64,000 bases of DNA from CAYPEL01 sp036479985. Its GTDB lineage: Bacteria; Pseudomonadota; Gammaproteobacteria; DSM-19610. The notes under the pieces are model-generated. The model was not told the DNA's origin, searched no databases, and worked only from the letters and a program-made list of their open reading frames with translations. The stretch spans positions 3,076,475-3,140,474 of the forward strand of contig CBDDAF010000003.1 of assembly GCA_965224815.1 (NCBI GenBank), read 5' to 3'. Positions 1-9,345 of the stretch are shown one piece after another. Both the position numbers and the translations under genes were made by a program. How positions within the stretch are numbered: position 1 is the stretch's first letter; the number at the start of each line of letters is the position of its first letter.

Positions 1-3000
1 CAAGACCCGGTCTGGAAAGTGGGCCACCCGTAAACAGAACGCGCCCTTGTTTAATAGTTAAGTCCTGACCATATGCCTGGTATTGACCTTTCATGATTTT
101 AAGTTCGCCACTACCGGTTGCTGGTTCTCCCGGCCGTTCCTGTATGCGCACTGCACCAGCGATGTTTGCTTTGAGTCCGAAGCTATCGATATTTACATCT
201 TCTCCCAGGATTAGATAAAGGTCGGCAAGTAGTGAGCGGCTGAGTGATTTTTGTGAGCCTTGCTGTCCAGGTTTTAGAATAATTTGATCATTGGAAACTG
301 TCACGGCGGATTCAGGAAGTTTTCTTGGTGTGATATCGGCGTAGGGAATGACTAATCTTCCATTGAGCTTAATGTGTTTATCACTAAACCCAAGTGTCAA
401 ATCGGGTGTAGCGATAACATGTGCATCAGGTGTATCTGTAACCGTGATGTTTTCACCTTTCAAGCTGATGTCTGCCCATTGCTCTTCAAGTAAATTAACC
501 GTGCCAGTTAATTCAATTTGGCCTTCGCCAGAGGTGACGACTGCGTTGAGTTCTAAACCCTGTTGCCCATAACCTGTAAGCGTGAAATGCCCGTTATTCA
601 GACTAAGGCCAGGTTGTAACAGGTTGGCCGAGAAGCCGCTAAGCTCCAGTTTGCCGGTGAGTTGTGGTTTATCTAATTGGCCAGACAGCTGCATGTTTGA
701 TTGTAGTTGGCCTTGAGTTTTGTCGATGTCGTATGACAGTACATCAATAAAGGAAAGATCTTGCAGGCTGGATTGAAACTGTCCGGAAATAGAACGTTCT
801 ATAAAGGGTTTTGAGCTATTCTTGACGGAAAGATCTAGCAAAAAATGATCATCATCTGACAAATTAAGTTTGGTATTTATAGAAACAGCTTTATCATCGA
901 AGGTTACATTTGCCGTGCTGGATCCAAATGATAATAATGTTTGCAAATGACTGGATTGCTGGACGTCAGTGGTTTTATTTTTAGTCGGTGTTGAAGCATC
1001 AGACAACATTAACTGACCGGATGTTGTTGAGAGTTCTGCTTTCCCCAATACAGGTTGTCCAGTTTTCATGGATACGGTACCTGCACCATTCAGCGTACCC
1101 TGTAGTTTTATATCAGGTGGGTACAGTGATTGAAAATAGCTTAGTGGCAAGTCAGATAATTGAAACTTGCCGCTGGATGTCGTGGCAAGTGCGCCTTCCA
1201 GACACAACTTTCCGCTAGGTGTAGTGACCCAGCAGCCTGGTTCAATCCGTGACAGCTTTTTACTGTAAGTGACTTTTATAGGCTGATCAAGTTTCCAACT
1301 TGACAGCTCGGGAAGTGCAAAATCTGCGCGATCAACAATAGCATTCCAGGTTGCCTTTGGTGTCCAGGGGTGTTGAAGATCGCCTTGTATTGCCAGATCT
1401 AGATCGCCCTGGCTGGTTTTAGCTATTAGCTGTACATGGTGTTTTGCTGCAAAGCCATTGGCTTGCATACTGACTTCGGAAAGTTGGGTGCCTGCGTATT
1501 GAGCATTATCAAGATTGAATTGAAGTGTTGAAGCATCTTGTAATTGGGTGTCCAGATTTGTTTTTAGCTCAAATGATTGAGTGCTAAACGTATTTATTGA
1601 AATGGATTTCCCTTGTAGAGATGCCTCAACTTTGGGGTAGGGGGGAAGTCCAGTTATTTTTCCATGGCCAGTGATTTCCCCTAAAGCATCTGGCCAGACC
1701 TCACCAAGATTCTTGCTGTTTAACTGCCATGTAAGATCAAACTGTTTATCAACAGTTCCACTCAGTTCCAGTTGGCTTTTTCCAGATGATAGGCGCAGTG
1801 CTTTAAGTTGAAGTTTTTGTTTTTCCAGGTTTGCCTGTGCAGTCAAATCTACTGGATAGTCACGTAACTTACCTTTGATATTTATTTGTTGGGTTTGGAT
1901 CTGCCAATGACCATTTTTATTATTGGCATTCAACTGAAAGACAGGGGCCAGTTGGCCGGGCCATTCTGAATACAAAATCCCAGGATTCAGATTTTTTCCT
2001 TTTAGATCTAATTTTATATCTACTGAGGGTTGCCAGCTTATATCCGCACTGCCTTTTAGTTCACCATCCAGCGCTTCGATATCTACTGAGTCAAGTTGAA
2101 TTTGTTTTAGATTTCCGCGTCCGGCAACTTTTATATGACCATTGGTTTGTTCCGGTACATCAAGCGCCGTATCGAGCTTTAATAAATAATCATCAATAGT
2201 GCCGTTTAATTTGGCATTGCCTGTGGGTAACAGTAATTGTGTTTCGGCTACAGGTAAAACCAGATTTTTCCAGCTGAGTGCCATCTCGATGTTTTCAGCG
2301 CGACGATTTATCTGGCCAGTCACTTCTCCATTGCCGTTGAATTTTGCGAACAAGTCACTCGCTAGATTTTCAGGCGTGCCGGTAATATGAAGCTTTCCTT
2401 CTGGGCTGCTAACTTGCGCTTCACCTTCCAGAGGCCATTGTAATTTCTGCCAACTGGTTTTCAGGTCGAATATAGGTTGAGTTCCCGTCAGGTTGATGGT
2501 GCCGTTCGCTTCGAGCGTGCTAGTCAGATTGTCAGGCTTTATAGAAAGATTACTGATAATAATTTGGCCATTATTAAACGAACCATTGGCTACGCCAGAT
2601 AGTGGTAGCTCAGGCCAGTCAGGCTGTATATCTAAAGGTATAAGATGATCAGTATTAAGCACTATATTAGCTACTAAATTATCGAGTGGTTGTTGAAGAT
2701 CTATGTTTACGGTTGTGTTGTAAGGTGTGCCGAGTTGTGAATTAATAGTTAAGTTTTGTAGATCACCCTTAATATTGGATTGACCAATAATATTTTTAAA
2801 TCCTGTAGGATTTACTTGCCAGTTAATACTCCCTGTGAGCGGGTAATCACCTTTTGTATCTAACTCAGCCTTAGCATCAATCTTAAAAAGTGGCGAAGAT
2901 ACCTGTAAGGATTTAACGACCAGGTGATTGCCAGTTTGGTGAGAATCTAGTTTGGCATGGTCAATAATTAACGGTTCGGAAGAATCAGAAGACCGGTACT

Positions 3001-3433
3001 GAAAATCGTTTATCTCAATATTGTTGAGTTTGATAGCAACTGGGAAATTTATTTCGGCAGGGAGTTTAATAGGCTCTTTAACTTCAGCTCCAGTATCCTG
3101 AGGAGCTTTTTGGATAATGCGTAATCCGTTAATCAACAACTGTTCTATTTGCACAGTTGAGTTAAGTAAACTGCGTGGTGACCAGTCCAATTCACCCTGT
3201 TCAAGTTGAACGCTAATCTGGTTGGTCGTAAATTTTAATCCTTCTATGTAGAGTGGTCCTGTGAGCCGTCCGGTTAATCTGTCAGTCTGCAGAGTTTCTG
3301 GCATGAAATCCTGTGCCAGGCTCCAGGCCCAGGAAGTACCTCGTTCGGTGTTCGCAATAAAAAACAGCAGCAACAAAAGCAATACCATCAAACTGAGGAT
3401 GGAAATCAGGCCGAATTTGATAAATCGTTTCAC
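1..3433 (-). CDS. tamB: Translocation and assembly module subunit TamB (3' end cut by the window edge)
   Basis: TamB is an inner-membrane-anchored AsmA-like protein that spans the periplasm and works with TamA in outer-membrane protein assembly and lipid transport. The reading frame is open from 3433 to position 1, about 1144 codons, against roughly 1260 residues for the E. coli protein, so the C-terminal DUF490 part is mostly off the window. I chose the GTG at 3433. It gives an N-terminus beginning VKRFIKFGLISIL followed by a leucine-rich membrane anchor, then SWAWSLAQDF. The GTG overlaps the tamA stop codon (GTGA), which implies translational coupling. The body is low-complexity beta-strand sequence typical of the family, and a GGPLSRPGL-type motif is readable at the far left. 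The family call rests on the anchor, the tamA coupling and the sequence style. The true stop is not visible. Confidence 0.9.
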   Translation of the reverse strand, partial: MKRFIKFGLISILSLMVLLLLLLFFIANTERGTSWAWSLAQDFMPETLQTDRLTGRLTGPLYIEGLKFTTNQISVQLEQGELDWSPRSLLNSTVQIEQLLINGLRIIQKAPQDTGAEVKEPIKLPAEINFPVAIKLNNIEINDFQYRSSDSSEPLIIDHAKLDSHQTGNHLVVKSLQVSSPLFKIDAKAELDTKGDYPLTGSINWQVNPTGFKNIIGQSNIKGDLQNLTINSQLGTPYNTTVNIDLQQPLDNLVANIVLNTDHLIPLDIQPDWPELPLSGVANGSFNNGQIIISNLSIKPDNLTSTLEANGTINLTGTQPIFDLKTSWQKLQWPLEGEAQVSSPEGKLHITGTPENLASDLFAKFNGNGEVTGQINRRAENIEMALSWKNLVLPVAETQLLLPTGNAKLNGTIDDYLLKLDTALDVPEQTNGHIKVAGRGNLKQIQLDSVDIEALDGELKGSADISWQPSVDIKLDLKGKNLNPGILYSEWPGQLAPVFQLNANNKNGHWQIQTQQINIKGKLRDYPVDLTAQANLEKQKLQLKALRLSSGKSQLELSGTVDKQFDLTWQLNSKNLGEVWPDALGEITGHGKITGLPPYPKVEASLQGKSISINTFSTQSFELKTNLDTQLQDASTLQFNLDNAQYAGTQLSEVSMQANGFAAKHHVQLIAKTSQGDLDLAIQGDLQHPWTPKATWNAIVDRADFALPELSSWKLDQPIKVTYSKKLSRIEPGCWVTTPSGKLCLEGALATTSSGKFQLSDLPLSYFQSLYPPDIKLQGTLNGAGTVSMKTGQPVLGKAELSTTSGQLMLSDASTPTKNKTTDVQQSSHLQTLLSFGSSTANVTFDDKAVSINTKLNLSDDDHFLLDLSVKNSSKPFIERSISGQFQSSLQDLSFIDVLSYDIDKTQGQLQSNMQLSGQLDKPQLTGKLELSGFSANLLQPGLSLNNGHFTLTGYGQQGLELNAVVTSGEGQIELTGTVNLLEEQWADISLKGENITVTDTPDAHVIATPDLTLGFSDKHIKLNGRLVIPYADITPRKLPESAVTVSNDQIILKPGQQGSQKSLSRSLLADLYLILGEDVNIDSFGLKANIAGAVRIQERPGEPATGSGELKIMKGQYQAYGQDLTIKQGRVLFTGGPLSRPGL

Positions 3434-5229
3434 AAATCTGGCCCAATACTGATATGCAGCCTGAAATTGGAATCCGGATCATCCATTGGATGAGCAAGAT
3501 CAATTCGGAACATACCGACAGGTGAGCGCCAGCGAAGTCCAACACCTACACTTTTGAGTAAATCCGGTGCGTCATTAAATGCATCGCCGGTATCAAAAAA
3601 TAGCGCGACACCAAAAGATTTATAGAATAAATGATCAATCTCAATACTGCCGGTAAGTAGATTCTTGCCGCCAATAGTATCGCCCAGGTTGTTGGTTGGC
3701 CCTACATCCTGATAGGAATACCCGCGCAGACTACGGTCGCCACCGGTAAAGAAACGTTGCGAGGGTGGCAATAGATCAAATGCATCCGATACGATGCCAC
3801 CAGTCTCGACATGCATTAATAAACGTGAACGTTTTCCCAGTGATATTACACCGCGTAAATCAAGGCTGGCACGTAAAAATGAAGACGATGAAAGTAGAGA
3901 GTCAGACGCGCCGTGTATATCCGCGATGACGCTATAACCCTTGCGAGGGAAAGTTGGGTTATTGGCCGATTTTCTAGACAGAGTGATGCCGGGATATAAA
4001 ATATCTGAACGGTCAGCGATACCTCTGTCAAAAGAAAAATCTTCCTGCAGAAAGTTTAGGTACAAGCGGCGGCGAAAACCTTGCCAGTTTGTAATATGAC
4101 TGGGTCCGATAATAAGCTGTCGGGTATTAATGTCGCCAAATTGTTCTTCCTGAAGTGCTGCAGAGAAAGCCAATTGGTCAGTAAGCTGCTTGCCGATAGG
4201 CACGAGATATTGTAATGAAAATGTCTGTTTGACTTCAGACCACTGAAGGTCGGATTGAAACTGATGGCCACGCCGGTTTAAATGCCTGAATTTAGTACCC
4301 AGTGTCAACCTGGGTCCGGTATCTGTTCCATATCCCAGTCCAATAGAATAGCGTTCTGATTTGCTGGGTCCGGTTTTAATATGTACTGGCACTTTATTGT
4401 CAGTAGCTTTATCACGCTGCAAGTCAATTTCAACGTGGCTGTAGTAATCGCTGTCATCAAGTCGCAATTGCAGATCAAGTAGTTTATCTGTTTCAAGTGG
4501 ATCGCCTGTATGTATATTAATGAAGCGATTAGCCAGATCTTGTTTAATAACAGATTGTTCAAGGTTAATTGGGCCAAAATGATATTGCTCGCCGGTATCA
4601 AAATGCAGAAGAATGTTAGCGCGTTGTTGTTCTGGGATAACGCTCAACTCACTTTTTGTGAAATGTGCATCAAGATATCCTCGGTAATAGGCCGAATCGA
4701 ACAGAGCTTTTTTAGTGTCTTCATAAATTTCGTGCGACAGCTGCGTGTCCTGGGTAAGGTTGCTGTTGTCGATGATATTTTGTAGTGCAGGGTCGGATGC
4801 TCCGGCGCCGGTAATCTCAATATCGATTATTTTTATGATGGTTGCTAGTCCAGGTTCAATAGAATACCTGGCTTTCCAGTTATCACCTTTTTGTTTGAGT
4901 TCACTGACGATAACCGGTTCGTAGTAACCAAATGGCTGTAGCGCCTGACGGATTTCACCCGGTGCGCGATGGTGGAGGCGCTTGATTCGGCTGTTAGTTA
5001 ATGGGCGGACAGGTTCTGCTTGATGAAAAGGGTTGATACGTTCGAGCAGGGGAGGCTTTTTGGTTTCCTGGACAATACTCAGGTGAGCCTTAACATTCTT
5101 CAGTAGCTCACTGTCTTTGAGGATTATGCGAATTTTAACCTCAGGTTGCTCTGCGCCAAGCGCGGAGAAATGGAAAAGGGAAATACAAAGACCTGTCAGA
5201 ATGTTGAGCAGTAAAAGTTTGAAATTCAC
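3430..5229 (-). CDS. tamA: Outer-membrane assembly factor TamA (Omp85/BamA family)
   Basis: The product is 599 residues, close to the 577 of E. coli TamA. A signal peptide occupies about residues 1-25, ending at SALGA. Residues about 28-265 hold the POTRA-domain region, including the GPINLEQSVIKQ stretch expected of a POTRA fold. Residues about 275-599 form the 16-strand Omp85 beta-barrel, with the diagnostic GGDRSLRGYSYQDVGP segment and GVGLRWRSPVGMFRIDLA near the C-terminus. TamA sits in the outer membrane and pairs with TamB to insert or transport substrates. The gene is upstream of tamB in the same direction with a 4-nt overlap, the standard tamAB operon arrangement. A REP-like hairpin lies upstream. 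No internal damage was seen. Confidence 0.95.
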   Translation of the reverse strand: MNFKLLLLNILTGLCISLFHFSALGAEQPEVKIRIILKDSELLKNVKAHLSIVQETKKPPLLERINPFHQAEPVRPLTNSRIKRLHHRAPGEIRQALQPFGYYEPVIVSELKQKGDNWKARYSIEPGLATIIKIIDIEITGAGASDPALQNIIDNSNLTQDTQLSHEIYEDTKKALFDSAYYRGYLDAHFTKSELSVIPEQQRANILLHFDTGEQYHFGPINLEQSVIKQDLANRFINIHTGDPLETDKLLDLQLRLDDSDYYSHVEIDLQRDKATDNKVPVHIKTGPSKSERYSIGLGYGTDTGPRLTLGTKFRHLNRRGHQFQSDLQWSEVKQTFSLQYLVPIGKQLTDQLAFSAALQEEQFGDINTRQLIIGPSHITNWQGFRRRLYLNFLQEDFSFDRGIADRSDILYPGITLSRKSANNPTFPRKGYSVIADIHGASDSLLSSSSFLRASLDLRGVISLGKRSRLLMHVETGGIVSDAFDLLPPSQRFFTGGDRSLRGYSYQDVGPTNNLGDTIGGKNLLTGSIEIDHLFYKSFGVALFFDTGDAFNDAPDLLKSVGVGLRWRSPVGMFRIDLAHPMDDPDSNFRLHISIGPDL

Positions 5230-5568
5230 AGGGCGCTTTCTTTGTATAAATCGTGTGGAATTACCTGGTTGCTATGATACTCGAACCACTAACCGCTGGT
5301 AAGTGATGAGGAGACAAATATCTTCACCCGGTGAAATTTCCACACCTCTAGGAGACCTCTGTCTAATTTGTGCATCATGCCAAAACATGTAGGAGCGGCT
5401 TCAGCCGCGAAAAGTGATGTCGCGGCCATCGCGGCTGAAGCCGCTCCTACAGATTCTCGCTATTTCGTCAGAGTCTCCCAGAATAGTATCCCTTGGTAAT
5501 AGTCAGTTATTGACATGGGTCAGATCACTATTCCTCAGGTTGTTCTATAGTTTTATAGACGTAGGCGA
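5230..5568. other. Intergenic region between divergent tamA and the usp fragment
   Basis: This 339-bp gap separates divergent transcripts. It contains the REP-like hairpin at 5388-5451 and no open frame that I would call a gene. The promoter of tamA should lie in its left part, but I could not pick a convincing -35/-10 pair. Confidence 0.6.
5388..5451. repeat. REP-like hairpin, copy A (CTTCAG subtype)
   Basis: A perfect 23-bp inverted repeat starts with TGTAGGAGCGGC and continues through TTCAGCCGCGA. The loop is about 18 nt. It is followed by GATTCTCGCTA, which is also found after copy B. Related copies lie at 9609, 13183 and 30404, always between genes. This is the form of REP elements mobilised by REP-associated tyrosine transposases. 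It could also act as a transcript end. Confidence 0.9.
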
Positions 5569-5589
5569 TTGTATGCAAGGAGAAAAGGT

Positions 5590-5871
5590 GTGCAGATTTA
5601 TAAACATATCCTGATGGCTGCTGATCTGGCGAATGAGGATCGTACTGTTGAGAAGAAAGTGGCAGAAATCCAGATAATGACCAAAGCCAAGCTCAGTATT
5701 ATGCATGTTATTGAGTCACTACCTCCTGCTTACATTGACGAGACACTGACAAGAAATGCACTGGCGGCGCTCAATAAAATTACAGAGCGTTTGAATACAC
5801 CAGAGACTAGTCTGGCCACTCAAAGAGTCTTGACTGTCTGTAAGGCAAGTTTGTATATGGATAAGTCGTGA
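5590..5871 (+). CDS. Truncated universal stress protein (UspA) domain
   Basis: The 93-residue product begins VQIYKHILMAADL and contains AKLSIMHVIESLP. These match the first two beta strands of UspA-family proteins (KHILVAVDL, LxLxHVxE). Usp proteins are usually about 140-150 residues. The C-terminal half, including the GxxGxx(9)GS/T nucleotide-binding loop, is missing here, and the frame ends in unrelated KASLYMDKS. I prefer the GTG at 5590 because AGGAGA lies 6 nt upstream; a TTG at 5569 is also in frame. The stop overlaps the GTG start of the following permease (GTGA), so the fragment may now serve mainly as a coupled leader for that gene. Whether it has any stress function is doubtful. Confidence 0.6.
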   Translation: MQIYKHILMAADLANEDRTVEKKVAEIQIMTKAKLSIMHVIESLPPAYIDETLTRNALAALNKITERLNTPETSLATQRVLTVCKASLYMDKS

Positions 5872-7106
5872 AAGCAGATGCAAATCTAGAATCCAAACTG
5901 AAGCGATCTCTTTCGCTACCTTTAATAACTTTCTATGGTATGGGCAACATACTGGGTGCCGGCGTCTATGTTTTGATCGGGAAGGTGGCAGGTCACGCTG
6001 GCAACTATGCGCCAATTGCCTTTTTGCTCGCCTCATTGCTCGCCTGTCTGACTGCATTTACTTATGCAGAATTGTCCTCACGTTATCCGGTTAGTGCAGG
6101 CGAAGCAGTTTATTTGCAGAAGGGATTTGCTAAGCGCTGGTTATCAGTGCTGGTAGGATTATTAATCATCCTTGCCGGTGTTGTATCAGCAGCAACGCTC
6201 ACTAGAGGTTTCGTAGGATACCTACAAGTATTTATAGAGGTGCCATCGGTGCTTGTCATGTTGTTTGTTGTTGCCGGAATGGGCGCCCTTGCTGCATGGG
6301 GTATCAGTGAATCAATTCGTGTTGCAGCGGTTTTAACGCTGTTTGAGATATTTGGTTTGTTAATGATTATATGGGTTGTACGACCAGATTTAAGTACGAC
6401 TATCGAACAGTTAAACCACAGCTTGCCACCTGCAAATACCGGCGTCTGGCAGGGAATCCTGATGGGAAGCTTTCTGGCTTTCTATGCGTTCATCGGTTTT
6501 GAAGATATGGTTAATGTCGCAGAGGAAGTGCAGAATCCATGGCGTAATTTACCATTAGCTATCTTGTTGGCATTATTCATATCCAGTCTATTGTATTTCG
6601 TGGTTGCCTTTGTTGCGGTTGCTAGATTCACGCCAGAAGAACTGGCTGCTTCCGAAGCGCCATTAGCCTACATCTATCAACAAGCAACTGGAAAAACGCC
6701 AACGGTCATCAGTTTGATTGGACTGTTTGCGGTTATCAACGGCGCACTTATACAAATTATTATGGCTGCACGGGTGCTTTATGGATTGGCACGGCAAGGT
6801 TGGATTCCTCAATCACTGGGTATTATTCACCCACGTACTCAAACACCATTACTGGCAACAGGTTTGGTCTCAGTATCGGTACTGGTGATGGCGCTCTGGT
6901 TACCTATCGAACAGCTGGCAAAGACAACCAGTTATTTTATATTGACCGTGTTTGCGCTGGTCAATCTGGCATTGTGGCGTATTAAAACTACCCAGAGTAG
7001 TGAGACTACACCGTTTGCGATTCCTACGTGGATACCCTTATTGGGTTTTATTCTGACTACGACATTTCTGCTCTATCAGGCATATGTTTCGAGTTGGCAG
7101 GCCTGA
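5868..7106 (+). CDS. APC-superfamily amino acid permease
   Basis: The 412-residue protein is very hydrophobic, with about 11-12 membrane segments. After a short cytoplasmic N-terminus, the first helix carries the glycine-rich GMGNILGAGVYVLIGK motif, the substrate-binding unwound segment of APC transporters (GxG-I/L-GAG). A second family signature is TYAELSSRYPVSAGE in helix 3. The helix-6 region shows FLAFYAFIGFEDMVNVAEEVQNP, which matches the FFAFxGFExxxxxAEExxNP motif of cationic and neutral amino-acid transporters. It should import an amino acid at the inner membrane; the substrate cannot be told. The start is a GTG overlapping the stop of the truncated Usp gene. Many APC permeases carry or neighbour Usp domains, so the pairing is a known theme. 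Confidence 0.9.
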   Translation: MKADANLESKLKRSLSLPLITFYGMGNILGAGVYVLIGKVAGHAGNYAPIAFLLASLLACLTAFTYAELSSRYPVSAGEAVYLQKGFAKRWLSVLVGLLIILAGVVSAATLTRGFVGYLQVFIEVPSVLVMLFVVAGMGALAAWGISESIRVAAVLTLFEIFGLLMIIWVVRPDLSTTIEQLNHSLPPANTGVWQGILMGSFLAFYAFIGFEDMVNVAEEVQNPWRNLPLAILLALFISSLLYFVVAFVAVARFTPEELAASEAPLAYIYQQATGKTPTVISLIGLFAVINGALIQIIMAARVLYGLARQGWIPQSLGIIHPRTQTPLLATGLVSVSVLVMALWLPIEQLAKTTSYFILTVFALVNLALWRIKTTQSSETTPFAIPTWIPLLGFILTTTFLLYQAYVSSWQA

Positions 7107-7171
7107 ATTGTCTGGCGACGCTGAACAATGACATAATATTCAATCAGTATTTTGTGATGCCTCATCTGTGT

Positions 7172-7888
7172 ATGCCCCGAAAGAAAAAACAACGCGTTTT
7201 ATCCAAACTGCTCATACGTTGGGCTGGCAATTTATTGCTCTCGTTTATTCTGGTCACTTGGTTGGTGGTCTTAATCTTACGGTTTATAAATCCTCCAGTG
7301 ACTGCATTCATGCTTCTGCAAAACCAGGGTGGTAGTGTGCATGGCAGCTATGCTTATCGATGGACAGATTGGCACAAACTTGGTTCGACGGCTGCGTTGG
7401 CAGTCATGGCAGCAGAAGATCAGAAATTCCCGGATCATCATGGTTTTGATGTTAGTGCGATACATAAAGCAGTGGTTGAACAAATTGATGGGTCAGGATT
7501 TAGAGGAGCATCTACGATTACGCAACAAGTGGCAAAAAACCTTTTTCTATGGCCTGGACGAAGCTACTTTCGCAAACTTATTGAAGCCTATTTTGCAGCT
7601 ATAATCGAAATCACCTGGTCAAAACAGCGCATACTGGAAATCTATCTCAACATAGCTGAATTTGGCCGTGGTATCTACGGCATACCTGCGGCCAGTCAAC
7701 ATTATTTCGGAAAACTTCCGGTACAGTTGAGCAACGCTGATTCAGCATTGCTCGCAGCAGTACTGCCGAATCCGAAAAAATTACATGTGAATAATCCCTC
7801 CAGTTATGTTCGCGAACGGCAACGATGGATTATTGAGTATATGCAGCGGCTCAAGCGTGACGGCTGGTTGGAACGAGTTAAAGATTGA
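7172..7888 (+). CDS. mtgA: Monofunctional biosynthetic peptidoglycan transglycosylase
   Basis: This is a glycosyltransferase family 51 enzyme that polymerises lipid II into glycan strands at the inner membrane. The 238-residue length from ATG 7172 matches MtgA (about 240); an in-frame ATG at 7157 is possible. A basic N-terminus (MPRKKKQR) precedes one membrane anchor at about residues 17-40. GT51 motifs appear in order: AAEDQKFPDHHGFD with the catalytic Glu, GASTITQQVAKNLFL, KQRILEIYLNIAEFG, and GIYGIPAASQHYFGK. There is no transpeptidase domain, which separates it from class A PBPs. It follows the permease by 65 bp on the same strand and converges on the next gene. Confidence 0.95.
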   Translation: MPRKKKQRVLSKLLIRWAGNLLLSFILVTWLVVLILRFINPPVTAFMLLQNQGGSVHGSYAYRWTDWHKLGSTAALAVMAAEDQKFPDHHGFDVSAIHKAVVEQIDGSGFRGASTITQQVAKNLFLWPGRSYFRKLIEAYFAAIIEITWSKQRILEIYLNIAEFGRGIYGIPAASQHYFGKLPVQLSNADSALLAAVLPNPKKLHVNNPSSYVRERQRWIIEYMQRLKRDGWLERVKD

Positions 7889-7903
7889 TAGAGGTACCGC
7901 TGA

Positions 7904-8602
7904 TTAATCGTGTGTGGCACTTTTAAATAATTTCGGATTTTTGGCTATAAAGTGTTTTACCAGTCGGTCAGCCAATAGTGAGTCACCATCTTTGACATAG
8001 TGATAGCCAATCAAGGCGGCTACAAAGCTACCGGTGGCATTTACCATGAGGTCAGTCATAGTGTCGACGAGACCAGATTTCTGCATGTTGATCTTAAAAC
8101 TCCAGTCCATAGAAAATTCAAAAATCTCCCACAGTGTTCCCACTGTTATAGCAAATCCAAACGAGGTTACGGCCACATAAAAGGGTGGTATCTGGATACG
8201 CCGGGTACGGTAAAAAACATAAACAAACAGAAAGCCGATCAGACCCATGACCAGTGCCGAGAAACTATGCAACATTAAATCCCACCACCAGAATCGTTCA
8301 TAGAAATCACTGATTTCACCCAGTGCGAAAGCAGCGTACAACATCAGGCAATTTATCAAGGTGAATTCTATGGGTAGATGAACGCCAAGTTGGCGTTCTA
8401 CCAGCGCAGGTAAAAATGTTAGCGCGAGTACAAGTGAGGCCATAAATACAATGTTGTACTGCTGATCGATCAGGGCAGCAACCAGAATGCTTGCCAGTGC
8501 AAATTGCAATAAAATTGATAACCAGGTTTGCACTCGTTCAGCCCAGTCATCGGGGAACAACCATCGAATAATAAAATTATCTGTTTTTAATTTGCGAGTC
8601 AT
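7904..8602 (-). CDS. Multi-pass membrane protein of the DUF2238/YjdF-like type
   Basis: The 232-residue protein has about six predicted membrane helices. The C-terminal half carries a conserved-looking cluster: GTLWEIFEFSMDW, then SGLVDTMTDLMVNATGSFVAAL. The pattern G-WE-FE--D followed by DT--DL--N--G is the hallmark of YjdF/DUF2238 and related VanZ-like membrane proteins, whose biochemical role is unknown. A WWWDLMLHSFSALVMG segment places a His in a membrane helix, as in that family. The gene converges on mtgA with a 15-bp gap, so neither has room for a separate terminator. The function is unassigned. Confidence 0.6.
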   Translation of the reverse strand: MTRKLKTDNFIIRWLFPDDWAERVQTWLSILLQFALASILVAALIDQQYNIVFMASLVLALTFLPALVERQLGVHLPIEFTLINCLMLYAAFALGEISDFYERFWWWDLMLHSFSALVMGLIGFLFVYVFYRTRRIQIPPFYVAVTSFGFAITVGTLWEIFEFSMDWSFKINMQKSGLVDTMTDLMVNATGSFVAALIGYHYVKDGDSLLADRLVKHFIAKNPKLFKSATHD

Positions 8603-8955
8603 GATTTCATTGTAGTATTAACACTGTTGAGCTCATTCAGGCTCAAATAGTTAAATAAATTATAAGGAATAACTCATAACTAACTGTAATAATTATATAT
8701 TATATGAAATTCTAATATAGACTTTGGGATATTAATTTAACCGTCTGCATCTATTATAATGTTACCCAGCAGCGAGCAACCCTCTCTCTTTATGACTTAG
8801 GTCAAAAGAAACTGAAACTTCCCATTGGATAATCGTTTAGTGCAAGAAGAGAGGGGACGGGATGTTGTCCAGCAGGTAATTAATTTCCGGTAAATAGATT
8901 CAACATTTGTTGACTATGGTGAAATCGAATTAACATAAACAATAGGACGTGAGTA
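8603..8955. other. AT-rich intergenic region upstream of cytochrome c
   Basis: This is 353 bp between divergent genes, very AT-rich around 8650-8760. I see no convincing ORF or RNA. A TTGACT hexamer at about 8910 could be a -35 element for the cytochrome gene, but no good -10 follows at the right distance. Confidence 0.4.
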
Positions 8956-9261
8956 ATGAAAAAATTAGTAATTAGCTTAATCGCTCTTTTTGCTATCAGT
9001 GGTGTTGTCAATGCAGAAGATGCGCCTGGCAAGGCAACCTATGATACCAAGTGCGCAGTCTGTCACGCCTCTGGTGTAGCAGGCGCTCCAAAATTGGGTG
9101 ACAAAGAAGCCTGGGCGCCGCGTATTGCAACTGGTATGGATGCTCTGATGAAGAGTTCAATAGAAGGTAAAAATGCGATGCCACCAAAAGGCACTTGCAT
9201 GGACTGTTCTGATGCGGATCTTAAAGCGGCAGTGGAATACATGACAGCTGCATCCAAGTAA
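8956..9261 (+). CDS. Cytochrome c5-like periplasmic monohaem cytochrome
   Basis: The 101-residue precursor has a clear signal peptide (residues 1-20, cleavage after VNA), giving a mature protein of about 81 residues. The single haem-binding site is C33-AVC36-H37, and the axial Met is M75 in the AMPPKG motif. A Cys pair at C81 and C84 (CMDC) matches the structural disulfide of cytochrome c5 proteins. It should act as a soluble or loosely membrane-attached electron carrier in the periplasm, between respiratory complexes or towards an oxidase. GGACGTGAG just before the ATG serves as a ribosome-binding site. A strong terminator follows at 9292-9320. It appears to be monocistronic. Confidence 0.93.
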   Translation: MKKLVISLIALFAISGVVNAEDAPGKATYDTKCAVCHASGVAGAPKLGDKEAWAPRIATGMDALMKSSIEGKNAMPPKGTCMDCSDADLKAAVEYMTAASK

Positions 9262-9291
9262 ATCTGTTCGAGTACTTGTGATAATTTAAAA

Positions 9292-9320
9292 AGTCCCTGA
9301 TTGGATCAGGGGCTTTTTTT
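9292..9320 (+). terminator. Rho-independent terminator after the cytochrome gene
   Basis: A 10-bp stem (AGTCCCTGAT / ATCAGGGGCT, one G-T pair) with a 3-nt loop is followed by TTTTTTT. It lies 30 bp after the cytochrome stop. Confidence 0.9.
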
Positions 9321-9345
9321 ATGTTCTTTTTCAGGAGATATGAAT

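Noticed and set aside
348..3545. Short plus-strand frames and a minus frame at 3282-3545 in the tamB region
   Set aside because: They are out-of-frame shadows of tamB; the GTG-initiated tamB frame explains the region.
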